Assembly: GCA_900642245.1 (NCBI GenBank)
Contig: CAAAJI010000060.1
Location: 113,909-177,908 of the forward strand
From: Fragilaria radians
Lineage: Eukaryota > Bacillariophyta > Fragilariophyceae > Fragilariales > Fragilariaceae
DNA: 64,000 nt
Reading direction: 5' to 3'
Shown piece after piece: positions 23,611-35,654 of the stretch. The notes beneath the pieces are model-generated. The model worked only from the letters and a program-made list of their open reading frames with translations, ran no database searches and was not told the DNA's origin. A program made the translations under genes and the position numbers. Within the stretch, counting starts at the first letter, position 1; every line of letters starts with the position of its first letter.

Positions 23611-25556
23611 AGCCTCATCAGGCCCTCCGGAATAACAACTCCTTATTTGTTCCCCAAGTCACATGAAACAGAATAACTTATTCATGCAGAGACAAAACTA
23701 AAAAGGAAATATTCCCTTAAAAAAATAATTCAAGAATAAGTCATGATTACTCACTCAAAAACCGTAATTTTTTTAATTGTTTATTCAATAAGATCAGTGC
23801 AATGGAACAATTCAGCATCTCATAGATGCTGATTGGTATGTAAAAATAATTGCATTTCCAAATTAATGGGCAATAAACCCTGTCAATTTTTTGTATCCAG
23901 CAATGGAAAATTGTTGCTTGCACTTGTAACTGGTTGGTCTAATGAACCTCAGATCAACATATCTTGAGGATGAGCTGACTGGTGCTTCTGTCTTGCGCTT
24001 CTTGAGGTCTCTCATCAGCACTTGCAAATCAGATTCTTGAACTATCTCTTCAATCTTCAGGTGTTTGACACAGTTAGCTTCATAGTTGGTTAGTGTTAAA
24101 TTCTCATTGGATTGTTGTGCCTTTTGGATCTTTACCACTGCACCTTCAAAGGCTTGGTCAATAACAATCCTGCTTTGAGGCCCACAATGCTCAGACAATT
24201 CAGGAAACACCTGAATGGCAACATCAAGGTAATCCCTGACATTGCACAATGACAGATCGTCATTTTGAATTGTCACTGTTAGAAGATCAAGATCACTGAG
24301 TATCTTCTGTAAATTACTGACCAGTCAATTCTCACCAGGTGATAGTTGAAGATCTGAATGCGCTACAATACTTATTGGTTGTAGTATTTTGAAATACCGA
24401 TCAATCATCTTCTTCATAGATGACCAGCGTGTCACATTGCAGAGAATTGGACCCAAATGTGTGTGTCTACAAAGTGCTGCACGCGCTTTCAGATTTTGTA
24501 AATGAGTCATCAACTCATGAATGCGTTTTGTGACACCAGAATACAATTCTAGAATAATCTTGATTCCCAAGTTTAAACGATGGCTTGCACAACCCGCAAA
24601 ATATAATGAAGCTTTTTCAGCAAAGCTGTGGTTTGTAGAACAATTGTCCCCAGTTATACAGGCAACATTGGAGTAATCCTTGACATAAAAACGCAGAATC
24701 TCAAGAATACTTTCCTTGTGAGAATCTGCATCAAGGTGCTCTTTGTCCTGCAGAGGGGCAAATGCTAACATTGCTTGAGAATATCCTTTCTCTTGAGTTC
24801 GGTCTGGCCACATAGCAAAAACAGTCATAAAGTGGGTCCCTCCTGAGCTCCAACAAGCAAAAGTCAATGAAAAGATATCTGGAAGGCAGTGCTTCACTTT
24901 CTGCTCAACAATAACTGTAAATTTTGTCATTGCCTTCATTAAACTCTGTACCAAAATGGAGTCAAGAAGTGAAAATTTCCAGGTAGTTGGTTTTTCACAG
25001 AAACTAAATGGTAGAAGGTCCTTCACAATCCATTCTACCCAGCTGAACAGGTTAGAGTCTTTCTTTGCAAAGAACTGCAAGATAGGACCACTTCCTTTCT
25101 TCTTTGCTGCTTCCAAAGTGTCTGAATGCTCTCGTTGGATGTGATCCATCAGATTCGCCCACCCCCGCCCCTTCTTCCTGGTCTTCTTGCATGTACAAGT
25201 CCAAAAAGCTGCATTTCCTTCCACAAAATACTTGTCAACCACCTCTTTTGAAGAACATGACAAAGAAGACAGCATATTATGAATATAGCTATATGGATCA
25301 GTGTGTTGAAGCAGCAATAATCGGCGCTCACATTGGTGCGGAACGTACAAAATTCTATGTAGTGTATTGTATGTATTCAGTACTATAAGGTCAGTTTTAC
25401 TAACTATTCCTTACCTGATACGGAATAACTATTCCACCATCTACTCAAGCAAAAGGAATAATTCCACAATTTTTCAATTGAGGAATAAATTATTCCGAGC
25501 AGGAATAAGAATTATTCCTTACCTTGACTTATTTATTCGGAGGGCCTGAGCCTCAT
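23611..25556 (-). mobile_element. hAT transposon with terminal inverted repeats and 8-bp target-site duplication
   Basis: The 1930-bp element spans 23619-25548. Both ends carry CAGGCCCTCCG as an 11-bp perfect terminal inverted repeat, followed by AATAA after a 1-nt offset. It is flanked by an exact 8-bp direct repeat, AGCCTCAT (23611-23618 and 25549-25556), the duplication length typical of hAT. Both subterminal regions, especially 25400-25540, are packed with GGAATAA...TTATTCC-type short inverted motifs, likely transposase-binding sites. It carries one minus-strand transposase frame. The exact target-site duplication implies a fairly recent insertion. It lies between UPF2 and the ankyrin-like gene, ending 391 bp before the latter's ATG. 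Confidence 0.93.
23863..25275 (-). pseudogene. hAT transposase, interrupted by one in-frame stop and with a degenerate C-terminus
   Basis: From ATG 25275 the frame encodes a BED-type zinc finger (FWTCTCKKTRKKG ... NLMDHIQREH) and a hAT catalytic body with ITGDNCSTNHSFAEK, CASHRLNL and NVTRWSSMKKM, all typical of hAT transposases. A single TGA at 24325-24327 interrupts it; the same frame resumes at once (LVSNLQKILSDLDLLTVT) and continues to 23863. The expected C-terminal dimerisation motif CERLFS appears as CKQQFS and the frame ends soon after, so the dimerisation domain is cut short. The single stop makes the protein inactive unless read through; it may still have been mobilised in trans. Confidence 0.88.
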
Positions 25557-25947
25557 AGGCAATTTTCTTTCTATACGTCATATCTTGTTTTCTATTCTGC
25601 AAATCTCTCTTGCCCTTTCGTCAAAGGTTGTTACTGTTACTTCTCAGAATTGTGAACAGTTGCAGCGATAAATGATGGTAAAGGCAATTCAGCATCACTT
25701 TATTTCAAGTTCGAAAGGAAGTACAAGTACCGGTGATACTTGCTTATTAAGGGATTTTGTCAGAAAAAAAAATAGCATCTTTTTCAATACGCATGTGTAT
25801 CACTCAGGATATTTCTTGGCGACTGCGTCAACAATATTGCAATAAATTTTTTTCGATTCGAATCAAATTCTTTAGCGATATTGCTCGATTTTACCTAGGA
25901 TGCGTAATTTGTTTCAAATTCATTATATCTCGAGCTGAGATAAAAAT
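25557..25947. other. Promoter-proximal spacer of the ankyrin-like gene
   Basis: 391 nt between the hAT target site and the ankyrin-like ATG. AT-rich; no identifiable regulatory motif. Confidence 0.4.
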
Positions 25948-27750
25948 ATGGACGATGCCGAAGGTCCAGGTGTTTTTGAGCGCGTACACCCTGTATATGA
26001 GGAATTCACAGCCATACACAATAAACGCAAGGGTTACGTAACTCCATCGGCTAATGGCAACCAAAGCATACTTTCCCTTTGTCATGCACAACAGTGGGAT
26101 AATGTCATTATCAGATGTCAAACTAATCCTGAAGAGGCAGACATAAGGACAGTTGAAAGGCTAGAACATGGAAAATCCAAGCGGTCTAGAATCAGCTCTG
26201 ATAAAGAAAAACATGAGAATGAATCCTCGTTTTTAGTTTTCCACCAAACTCCTTTGGGAATCGTTTGTCGTGCGGCAGCCCCAAGGGAAAAGAAATTAGA
26301 TCTAATTTATTACCTCCTTATTGCGAATCCAGATCAACTACATGCATCTCAATATCACAAAGGAAATACACCTCTGCGTGATTTGGTTCTCTCCGAAGTC
26401 TGTGAGGTATGCCATTTGAAACGCATGTTAGATAGGGATACTAATCTTCGTACTGCTCATCAGAGGGATTCTGATGGTCTAACTCCTTTGGATCACATAA
26501 TCATGAGAATCCATGTAGACCCAAGTGAAAGTAACATCAGGCTTTTTAAGTATTACGTTGAAAATGTCGGTGATGATTTAATTAGTTCCTCGATTATACG
26601 ACTTCTATCCTCTTCAAGAAGCGACAGAAATCTGGGCTCTATCCAATCCATAGTTCCTCAGGCTATCTATAAATGCACCAAGTATTTGTTGAGAACGAAT
26701 CCAGATTGCATTCGCGCAACATCGAGTCTTACTGGATGTTCTAGTTTACACGTTGCGTTACGGAATTTTGGACATGAAGAAAACCTAGTATCATTGCTCC
26801 TCGAAAGCGATACCAACATGATCATGGTACAACATCGAAACTTGTTTGGTGATTTACCAATTCACATTGCATGTGCATGTGGATCTCCGATAAATATCTT
26901 AAAACTAATCCTCGAAAAATGTCGTCTCTGTCACAAAGTATCTTGTAACGTGCCACATCCTTTGATCTGGTCAGCGAATTTTTCCGGATTTACACCAATT
27001 GATCTGGAATGGATAAGGCATCTGGAAGGTGGTGGCGGTAGTTTACTTGGCGAGAGCCACTCCTTAGCGCCATTAACTTTGCAAGAACCTGGATATAGAC
27101 GTTTTCAACCACAGCTGAAAGGATTTTATCGGAATTTACTCAATGAGGCCGCAAATCAAGCCATGAAACAGAAAAATGGCCTTGAGGACTTGTTTAGTAA
27201 TTTCGTGTTGGAGAGAATCTCTCTAATTATTCACAAGGCTCACTCAAGTGAAAAAGAAAGCAATCGCCTAATCCTACACGCAATTTCGTCTCTACACGGA
27301 TATAATGGATTGACTTTTCCAATACCTCTCTTATCAATGTTTCAATGTATACACAAAGAAAAAATCAAAATTCGCGATGAAAAAGGTAGACTACCACTGC
27401 ACTACGCTGTGATGAATAGAAAATTAATGAACTTCAGTGATTTGGATACGACTCGCAGCTGGAAAGAAAAAAATCTGGTGCTTTCTCTTCTTGAAATCTT
27501 TCCCGATGGGGCTAAGTTTGTTGATTTTTCTAATAGGCTTCCAATTCACTATGCTCTGGATTGCAGCGAAATAAATTTTGATATCATCAGCAGTCTCGTT
27601 TCCAAATTTCCTGGATCCGTCAATTGGCGAGATCCAAGAACTGGGCTCTACCCATTTCAACAGGCAGGAATGTCTGATCCTGGTGTATCTTACTTTTTAC
27701 TTAGGCGGGATCCAAATCTGGTGATCCCGGCTTTCTTAATTCATAAATAA
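25948..27750 (+). CDS. Ankyrin-repeat-like protein
   Basis: Single exon, 600 residues, ATG at 25948. At least five ankyrin-like helical-hairpin starts are visible: QTPLGIVCRAAAP, GNTPLRDLV, DGLTPLDHII, GDLPIHIACACGSP, GRLPLHYAVMNRK and NRLPIHYALDCSEI. Spacing is wider and less regular than in textbook 33-residue ankyrin arrays, a style frequent in large lineage-specific diatom families. No signal peptide, membrane helix or catalytic domain is seen, so an intracellular protein-binding role is inferred. The gene begins just downstream of a hAT insertion, which may have displaced upstream control sequence. Confidence 0.82.
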   Translation: MDDAEGPGVFERVHPVYEEFTAIHNKRKGYVTPSANGNQSILSLCHAQQWDNVIIRCQTNPEEADIRTVERLEHGKSKRSRISSDKEKHENESSFLVFHQTPLGIVCRAAAPREKKLDLIYYLLIANPDQLHASQYHKGNTPLRDLVLSEVCEVCHLKRMLDRDTNLRTAHQRDSDGLTPLDHIIMRIHVDPSESNIRLFKYYVENVGDDLISSSIIRLLSSSRSDRNLGSIQSIVPQAIYKCTKYLLRTNPDCIRATSSLTGCSSLHVALRNFGHEENLVSLLLESDTNMIMVQHRNLFGDLPIHIACACGSPINILKLILEKCRLCHKVSCNVPHPLIWSANFSGFTPIDLEWIRHLEGGGGSLLGESHSLAPLTLQEPGYRRFQPQLKGFYRNLLNEAANQAMKQKNGLEDLFSNFVLERISLIIHKAHSSEKESNRLILHAISSLHGYNGLTFPIPLLSMFQCIHKEKIKIRDEKGRLPLHYAVMNRKLMNFSDLDTTRSWKEKNLVLSLLEIFPDGAKFVDFSNRLPIHYALDCSEINFDIISSLVSKFPGSVNWRDPRTGLYPFQQAGMSDPGVSYFLLRRDPNLVIPAFLIHK

Positions 27751-28559
27751 GTAATTCATGATATTCATACTCATCAATGAGATTATCAATACGCATTTCT
27801 GTTTCAAGGCATAGATTCAAAGGAAAATGCAACGATATTCTACCTCTCAAGTATTTAGAAATCTTTTTTTCTTGTTTCTGAAATTCTAGTTCACTTTAAA
27901 TTGTAACAAACCCAAAAGTTTTTGAAGTAATTCAGAAACGCAATTCATGAAGTGATTAAAAGTATATTGACAGGCAAATTTCATGTGTCATCAAAATATA
28001 TCGTTGAAAGGATAATTTCATTTCCTGAAAAGGAGAAAACCCACAAAAGATGAATCTCTAGCACGTGAGAAATATACAAGTAGCAGGAATAAAAACTGGA
28101 TGTGACAAAAAGGATGGATTAAGTTTAGAGTAGAAAGGATAAGGGACCTAATAGTATCATTAATTCCCCAATTTTCAATTTTATAGACCGAGTTATCCTC
28201 GTTCAAATCAGTTTCAACTTTTGGATATCAAAGTGGATTCAGAATCTAGCGCTCGCAAACCCTAGATTGGAGATTCTGGAGCACTCCATAATCAATATCA
28301 ATCTGATCATCCGTTTAACGCATAATTTGGTTGAAAAGGAAGAGTGCCAAACAACATCAAATAAATCAAGAATAAATAAGAAATAGAGACAGCAGTATTG
28401 GAAAGGGGAAGGGAGAGACTCGAAGCCTTGTTTGAAATGACAAACAAGTCCTATAACCCTAAGGAGAGTGTATGGTAAAAGCAAGAAGGGTTGCAAAAGC
28501 ATTAGGACTTGTGTACTTTCTGTTGCATTTTTTGGGTGTAGGGATCACGCTACAAAAAG
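27751..28559. other. Intergenic
   Basis: 3' flank of the ankyrin-like gene. No gene seen. Confidence 0.5.
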
Positions 28560-28840
28560 AAGCTGGGTAACAATGGCAATGCTCCAGCAAATTGAAAGTT
28601 CTCCAGGATGTTAAGGCTTTCTAGGAGTGTCTTGTATTTGCAAGGAGAGAGGACATAAAGCTGAGAATTGTCCTAACAAGGAGGATAACAACACAGAAGG
28701 TGCCCAAAACTCCAACAAGACCGGAATCATACTAATGGGGTCGGAAAATTACAGCATCAAACTTAACTTGTGGATTGGAGATTTAGGAGCTACAAGTTGA
28801 AGCCCCTACTTCTTCATCAATTGCCATGGATTAAGTATTA
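28560..28840 (+). pseudogene. Ty1/copia relic: gag zinc knuckle and protease
   Basis: Reading on the plus strand, CICKERGHKAENCPNK (about 28634-28680) is a CCHC zinc knuckle whose first Cys appears to be Ser. About 30 codons on comes LWIGDLGAT, matching the copia protease block LWIGDTGAT with the active-site D-T/S-G changed to D-L-G, then a stop. This knuckle-then-protease order is diagnostic of copia polyproteins. The surrounding frame is broken, and no LTRs were found. Confidence 0.7.
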
Positions 28841-30005
28841 AGGACCTAAACTAAATCAACCAAAAAAGACTTGTATGTAATCATCCTTACTGTGGCTATT
28901 GATGAGTATTGAGAAATCTTTGCTGTTCCGTAACTTATGAAGATCTGGAATTATCAAAATGTGAGTAGATTAAGCAACTAAGCATAAACCAAAGCAAGAG
29001 ATTTAAGTCAGACTCTTTTTCCTTATGTGCGTTCATTTCTCATCTTTATTGATTCATTTTTTTCTTAAAGCTAGTTCCCTCACGTTTGTTATTACAAAAA
29101 TTGGGTGGCTCAAGTAGAAACTTTCCTGTTTCTTTACTTGACACTTTTATTACTCTGAAAGGTAGTTTGAGGTGATATTTCTGGCCTTGAATGCTTCGAC
29201 AGATATGCAAGGATGCTAAGACTAACTGCCGCAATCTTATTATTCAATTGACAACCTTGCCTTGTCTCTTGGAAATATTTGAGTCCTGGTAGCCAATTAT
29301 ATTATTTCCCATTTTGCCACAAGCCAATTGGCATTATTGATTAAATTTTGTTTATAAGCACTTTCAAGAAGAGAAAAAAATATAACATAGATCAATAGGT
29401 ACCAAAGTTTGCTTAATACGGATATCAAAGCACAGCTTAAAATGATAATGTTGGCCGGACTGATGCCACATGAAGAGCAACCATATAATATCATTCCTCT
29501 TTCAAAGGAGCGTAAGATGACACTTGCTCCGTTTTTCCTCTAAGTTGTCATGATAACAAACCATGTGTGTGAATCGGGTATCTAAATCATATCAAACAGC
29601 ATAAACGATAACACACTACTCCAACCAAAAGACCTAGAAAGCTCGATGCAATTTCCTCAGAAGGAAAACAGACTTTTTCTTGGAACATTGAAGTTGCTTT
29701 CATGTATCATTTTGTACAGGAAGCATGCCAGATTGACAACACATCTTTACTCTGTTACAGCTCATTGATGGGCCCTACATTATTCACTTGCGGGAGAATT
29801 TTTTCCGAGACAAACGTTGTGAGTAAATGTGAGTCATAAACTTGAATTTTCTTCCAGCTTATTGATCCCCTCTTTATCAATGTATTCATGGGTTGAAAAA
29901 AAGCAGAAATGTTGTAAAAGAGAAAAAAATCACTCATTGCCTTTCGTCGGATAATGAAGCTAGGAGATAACTTTTGCCTTTGTAAAGGCGTTCACCTCGA
30001 TATTG
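28841..30005. other. Intergenic
   Basis: No gene seen. It may contain more decayed retroelement from the adjacent copia relic, but no motif was recognised. Confidence 0.45.
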
Positions 30006-31588
30006 CTATTTCTCAGATTCAAGCGCTATGGTCTTGTTTTCATTTTTTCGAGCAGATTTTCCTTTAGGATGGAGTGGCCAAACTGCACGCATTGTGACTC
30101 GCCCGAACATGAATCTTGCAGGAGCCCAACCTTGTTTCGACATTTTCTTCAGAAAGGATGGGAACCACTCATCGCATAAATCATTTGCCTTTCGGATCTC
30201 ATTATAGCAATCTCGTGATCTCACAGAGTAAGGAAGTTCAATTAGGAATCTTCTCAGTATAGATAGAGCCAACGTTGACTTAACTATGTCAACACTAGTA
30301 GCATTTGCGTGAAGAACTACATGACAATTCTCTCCTGGAACTGTATCTCTTGATAGAAAGCTTTTTCGATTCTTGACGTTTTGACCTACGATAAGCAGAA
30401 ATTTATCGTTCTCAAAGATTTTGATCAATTCTGTCAATTCATCGGGTTCTAGCTTTGCTCGACGTAAAGAACCGAACGCATTTGCTCGACGATTCAAATG
30501 TGCTGGTGGGAGGAATATCTTTTCTATTCTTGCCATCTCAGTCGGTGTAGGGAGACTCAACGATTCATTTTTCATCTTGGCGCTGACAAATTTATCAATC
30601 AGTTGTATCAAACGCTCGAAATTCAGAACTCTATATTCGACTGCCCTGATCATTCGATAAATCAAAATTAGTTCTGAGCATTGTAGAGCGATGTAGACAC
30701 TGACAACATTCACCGCATTCATGCCAATCGCCTTAGACAGGAAGACTCCACATGTGATACCAAGAAGATCAACCACGGCAATTTGAGCTTCGCCCTTCGC
30801 TGTAATGTCTGCAATGTTTTCTGCAGTTCGAAAGGAATTATAGATGGCTGTACGAGTTGATGAAGACGTCAACATGCTTACTTGTTTGCAGCAATTTGCT
30901 AAAGTCGCCCAGACCAAAAAGAAAGTAGGATTAATGAATGTAATGATCTCAAGAGAATTTCCCAAAGCAAAGACAAGGGCGCTGCGATATCTCCAGCGTT
31001 TGGCATCAGAGTCAAACCTTCCACCCATTCGACTTGCCCAAATCAGGCGTACCAATTTACCAAGCACATCTTTCAAAACCCAATTCATGGCCGCCGATAA
31101 ACCAAGGGCCTTACTTTTGAACCCCAATCCCAACAGCAGTGATTGAGTGCCCAATACATGGACAATTGAATTAATAAATCGTTGTAGAACGCGGTATTTG
31201 ACAAATCTGTAGTAAGAGGAGTGACACCATCCGGGAAGAATGATTGAAACAGAAATGATCGGATCCATTTATTCGTTTTTTGCAATAACTTGAATGCTTG
31301 TATCTCTGAGATCATTGATTCTCCATTAACTGATTGATCATTTGAGTGATAAGAGCTTTCGTCAGAAGCAGTGACAAACTGCCTTAATGTGTCGTCATAT
31401 CTCAGCAAACTTTGAGTGTTATATCTCATGTCAATCTCGGCGATTGGAAAATCTTCAACCGATTTCAAAATCAATATTCTAGTTTTTCTGAAATTTGTCT
31501 GCGATGTATAATGAAAAGAATCAACGATCCAAGGCATCGCAAGCATGGATAGCAAGGTGAAAAGTTGAAATCTGCAAAACATAATCAT
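30006..31588 (-). CDS. RUS family (DUF647) protein, with an apparent frameshift
   Basis: The N-terminal part (from ATG 31588) and C-terminal part (to 30006) are in different frames that meet near 31215-31222. The first frame gives a hydrophobic signal (FTLLSMLAMPWIVDS) followed by Phe, an ASAF-like plastid junction, then RSFLFQSFFPDGVTP. The second gives SYYRFVKYRVLQRF and the core DUF647 blocks: GTQSLLLGLG, WVLKDVLGKL, RFDSDAKRWR, NIADITAKGEAQ and NLLG-like VDLLGITCG. FP-x-G followed by a tyrosine-rich block then LATQALL-like sequence is the family order, so both halves belong to one ~520-residue protein. Plant RUS proteins act in root UV-B sensing, vitamin B6-linked development and plastid function. 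The shift could be a sequencing error, a young pseudogene or, less likely, programmed frameshifting; a real intron there would have to be about 20 nt, which I consider unlikely. Confidence 0.75.
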
Positions 31589-32990
31589 CCTTTTATTTTT
31601 CTTTTAGGTTTGAATTGATGGCTTAAAACCTCATTTCCCAACCGACACTAAGTTACATAAGAATTGCGAGAGACTGAGGTTGGCCTTATTATCCCTCATG
31701 CTGTGTACAACACATACTTTCAAATAGGGATAAAAATGTCATATCAATCGATACCCTCTCACTCACCTCAATGCAGAAAAATTGTCATACCATGATATCC
31801 ACACATTGAAAAAGGAAATTCAGACTCAGATAATACTTTCAATACGGCAAATTGTTAGATTTTATTTCAAAGAAGCGTAGGGATAGTAATATCCTTCATT
31901 TGATGTTTTGTAGACCATGCCTTTGTGACTTTAAACGGATTTTCAGCAAGCATCTAAGTTAAAAACTGCTAGTAGATTATATTTTTGGAGTAAATGCTGG
32001 ATATCCTGATGTATGAACGAATTATAACATCACTTCTCCTTTAAATTGAGTAGCTAAATTCTGATTTTGTACAAATCCTATTCAATCTTGGATCAAAATC
32101 TACTATTATAGTTTTGGCACATATGCCAACCTTTCACTTCTCAGTGAGAATCGCCAGATAGATCATCATATGGCAATCAGGGTAATTTAGGTCTAGGTAA
32201 GGGTTTGCCGTTGGCCTAAAGTTTTGGTATGAACAGTCTCGTCTCCGTGAAGTTTAGTGATGCAAACCAAGTTAAATTGCTCTCCTAGAGGCATGGAAAT
32301 CCAAGCCAATATAATGGTAAAATTTCAGAGCTACACTCCAGAATATCTATGTGGTAGTAATCCAGTAGAAAAAGAAGATTCACCAATTATTTCGTGTTAA
32401 GTAGTGGTTGCATTGTTCCCACTCTCCATCCCCTTATTGGAAAGTATAGACATACTTTTCATGTTGGACGATTCATTTGCTAGCGCTATGCTCCAAGTGC
32501 TACACTTTGTGTTCGAAGCATGTAGAGGCACTGCTCTATACTCACAAGCAATTAGCGGTGAGAATTGGTCTGTAATATATAGCTTTATCAACACAGAAAT
32601 CTTGAATATAAGAAATAATGTTCAGCTTATCTCATATATACCTGAACATTACTTGTTGGAAAGAATAAATAAAGTTTTTCTCTGATTCTTTCGTACCTTC
32701 TACAGTTGTCTAGCTGCAATTGCAGCTCAAGGAGAAATTAAACTCATTTCAAAAATGATTTCCATACAATGGGCTTCTAGGTGGCATATTTCCTACCTGT
32801 TCTTCTGTAATGGCTTCTGCCATTCAAATGCCAAAACAATTGTTGATTAATCTTTTGGGATATCTCCAATATCTCCGAAAACGTTCATTTAGCATCTTCA
32901 ATATTAGTGTTTCCTAAATTCTTCATATGTTTCTAGTATATCTCCTGATTAACGTTAAAATGCCAGTCGTTTCCGTTTGATCCAAAAAAT
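31589..32990. other. Intergenic
   Basis: Upstream of the RUS gene. No gene recognised; only short open frames without family features. Confidence 0.5.
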
Positions 32991-32999
32991 GTATAATAT

Positions 33000-34870
33000 A
33001 TTCATCTTCAATATTTTCTGGAGTAAATGATATCTTGTAATGGCGTGTCTAGTTCGTTTTACCACGATCTTAAGTCCAACACAAATAGAAGATGAACTAG
33101 ATTTCTTTTGTTGCCTTTGATGTTGTCGCATAGTGCGACTCTTTCACTGCGGGAAAGAGTCGCTCCCTTGAAGTTGAGCCAATCCATTAGTACTTACTCG
33201 CTCCAGAATTCCCAGTTCTCTTGTCACAAAATACCTTCAAATTCCAATTTTCGCTTTCAATGTTTTGCCTTCTTTCCTAGCAGAAAATTTAATGTCAAGA
33301 ATAAAGTTGATAACCCATTTTTTGTTTTAAGGCACGATCCCATAATTGCACCATCCATATCTTAAATATTTTGTCAATCAAAGAATCATTCCAACCCATG
33401 AAGAATATTTCTTCTGCTTTTCAAAATAACGATACGCATAGTTCTGTTGACATATCATGGATTATCGGAGCAAGTTTTCACTCAGTTTGATACCATGACA
33501 TTGATTGCAACGGCATGCAACAACGCTTCCTCTCTTGTTATATCTTGCCAAATCATCATGTTTTTCATATCGTTGAATTATTTTTTGTTTGCTTCTTTAT
33601 TGCTTTGTTCTGAATCATCACAATTTCATTTTTTTGCATGTTGTAGGTTCCATCAAAGGGCTAGCTCTTAGCAGCGTACTATTTGCCTGACCAAGGAAAT
33701 ATTCCTTTCCTTCCTGATACTATTCAACAGCACTGGATTCTTCAGACCAACTTTCGTAACGTTTCATCTGTCAATAAAGCTTCATGTTGAAGTCACCTCC
33801 TTCTTGAGTACCATTCATGTTTTATTGAATCTCTTGAATTAGTCTTCATTGCTCACATCCTCATAAAGGGCTGAGTCCACAGTGAACAAGTATTTGGAAC
33901 CCAATCTCTTTCCAAGGGATTTCGTTATGCATGTGGCCTAAGTTAAATTCATTTTTGGTGCCATATTAATGCTCAGAGGTTCATCCAAACTTTAGGCACG
34001 TTTTAAAGTTCATCCAAGGCAAAATGCCAGTTTGCTCTACTCTGCACTTGAGACAACCAACCTTGGTTGCAGTCATTCTCTTTCCTTTCCCAAACAGTAA
34101 TTTCTGCATTGATATACTTGCCATCTTACTTCCTTCCACAAATGATAGTCGTGTCCACACGTGCCAAAATTACAAATGCATAGTTCCTGTCAAATATCCA
34201 TTCTCAGAAATGGCGCATCTGATTAATCAACATTTTGTCAGCCTTGATTACTGTACTTACTTATTCAACAATTATTGATGTTTTGGTTTTCTTTCCTCTT
34301 GAGTTTGAAATATTGTTTCTTCAAAAGACTGGCCCCATGACAAAATGTGTAATAAAGGATAGCAGATGTATTACCTTGCGTACTCCATTTCACTACCCTT
34401 ATCTTTATACTCAAGAGATTTAAGTCCAATCCAATCATATCGTAATGCTGACATTTACTAATTTGATTTGACAACTAAAACGATTGCTTCCTCTTTGCTT
34501 TTATTCATCAACTCCATTTGTAAGCGTTTCAAAATGATGATTAACTCAAAGCTTATCTGTTTAACGTAAAGGGGATTATCTTTGTTGCCTATACGTTTCT
34601 CCATTAATGCTAGTTGCAGTACTTTTTCCGAAACTGGATTGTTCAAGATATAAATCATAAGCTTATTATCGGAGATCTTGTACCCATTTCTTCAAATCTC
34701 ACACTTAACTCTGGTTTTTCTTGTGTTTGCTCCATTTTCGCTATACGGGCAGAGATTGGCTCATACTTGCTTTGAGTCTTTCCCATGCCTTTGCTGCGTC
34801 ACTATCTTTGCAATCCTTGCCTTCACAAATCCTAAAGCACATTAAGTACATTCTTTATATTACTTGTCTT
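33000..34870 (-). pseudogene. Ty1/copia retrotransposon relic, gag to protease or beyond
   Basis: On the minus strand, broken frames give copia blocks in the right order. Near 34800: DAAKAWERLKA, as in gag. Near 34660-34460: MIYILNNP followed by RIGNKDNPLYVKQISFEL, the LP-x-x-Y/PLT region of gag. Near 34340-34290: FCHGASLLKKQYFKLKRK, a decayed zinc knuckle. Near 34170-34140: CICNFGTCGHDY, matching the protease WICDSGACGHY block with the catalytic Asp lost. Sequence down to ~33000 gives weaker integrase-like fragments. Many stops and shifts; no LTRs recognised, so the ends are approximate. Confidence 0.6.
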
Positions 34871-35654
34871 CATGTCAAATGGAGTGAGTTCAGTCTATGC
34901 AAAGTTAGTTTAATTCCACATTCTTCTTCCTTTCAAAGGAATCTTGATTATAAACTTCATCAGACTTGGGAATAATTAGTCCTCCTAACAATACATCTTT
35001 AAATCCAAACGCTTAGCTTTGGCAAGAATATCCTCTCTCCCAGTTGGGTATTCTTCATTCTTCCCAGTCTCATCACAAACTAAAATCCCATGTCAGTTAG
35101 TGACAACTTAGCAACTTAATAAACTATTCTTGAGAAGAAACAAAGAAGTAGTCTATATGGTGCCCACTTTTAACGTGTTGAAAGTCCACTTCACTAATAG
35201 CGAAAAAGTTATGACTGGTAATTTAAAGTTATTTCTTTCTGATTCACTCTTTCATGACTTTTTCGAAAAGCTGAATTGCCTTCGACAAATAAAACCTAAT
35301 TGATTGAACGAACGCAAAGTGTATAAGCAACATACGTATAATATATGGTTTGGAACTTCTTGATACATTAGGTATCATCCACAGCTTTCAAGAGAAAGAT
35401 GTCACTAGGTTAACAAGATGCACTTTGAGCATAAAAAAAGTGGAGTTGTAAATCATCAAGTAAGTGGATCTTGTAATCTGAAAGGAAAGTATAAGTCAAA
35501 TAAAAGATCTATCTAGGCTTTAGACCTGAATGTCCTTACATCATCAAGACATTAATGGGGTTGGATCATTCGATGTCATGATTCTTGCGAAATCTAATCA
35601 AAGAAAACTGGATTGTGGATGGAAAAGGGGAGCAAAGGCAACGAGAGAGTGTAG
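34871..35654. other. Intergenic, REV3 3' flank
   Basis: No gene seen. The right part is the downstream region of REV3. Confidence 0.5.

Noticed and set aside
24299..24327. A 29-nt intron (GTGAGA...CAG) removing the stop in the hAT transposase
   Set aside because: Too short for splicing by comparison with the 61-175 nt introns here, and the sequence after the stop continues the family alignment in frame.
31205..31230. A tiny intron joining the two RUS frames
   Set aside because: It would be about 20 nt and would remove the conserved Tyr-rich block that the second frame encodes; a one-base indel explains the data better.
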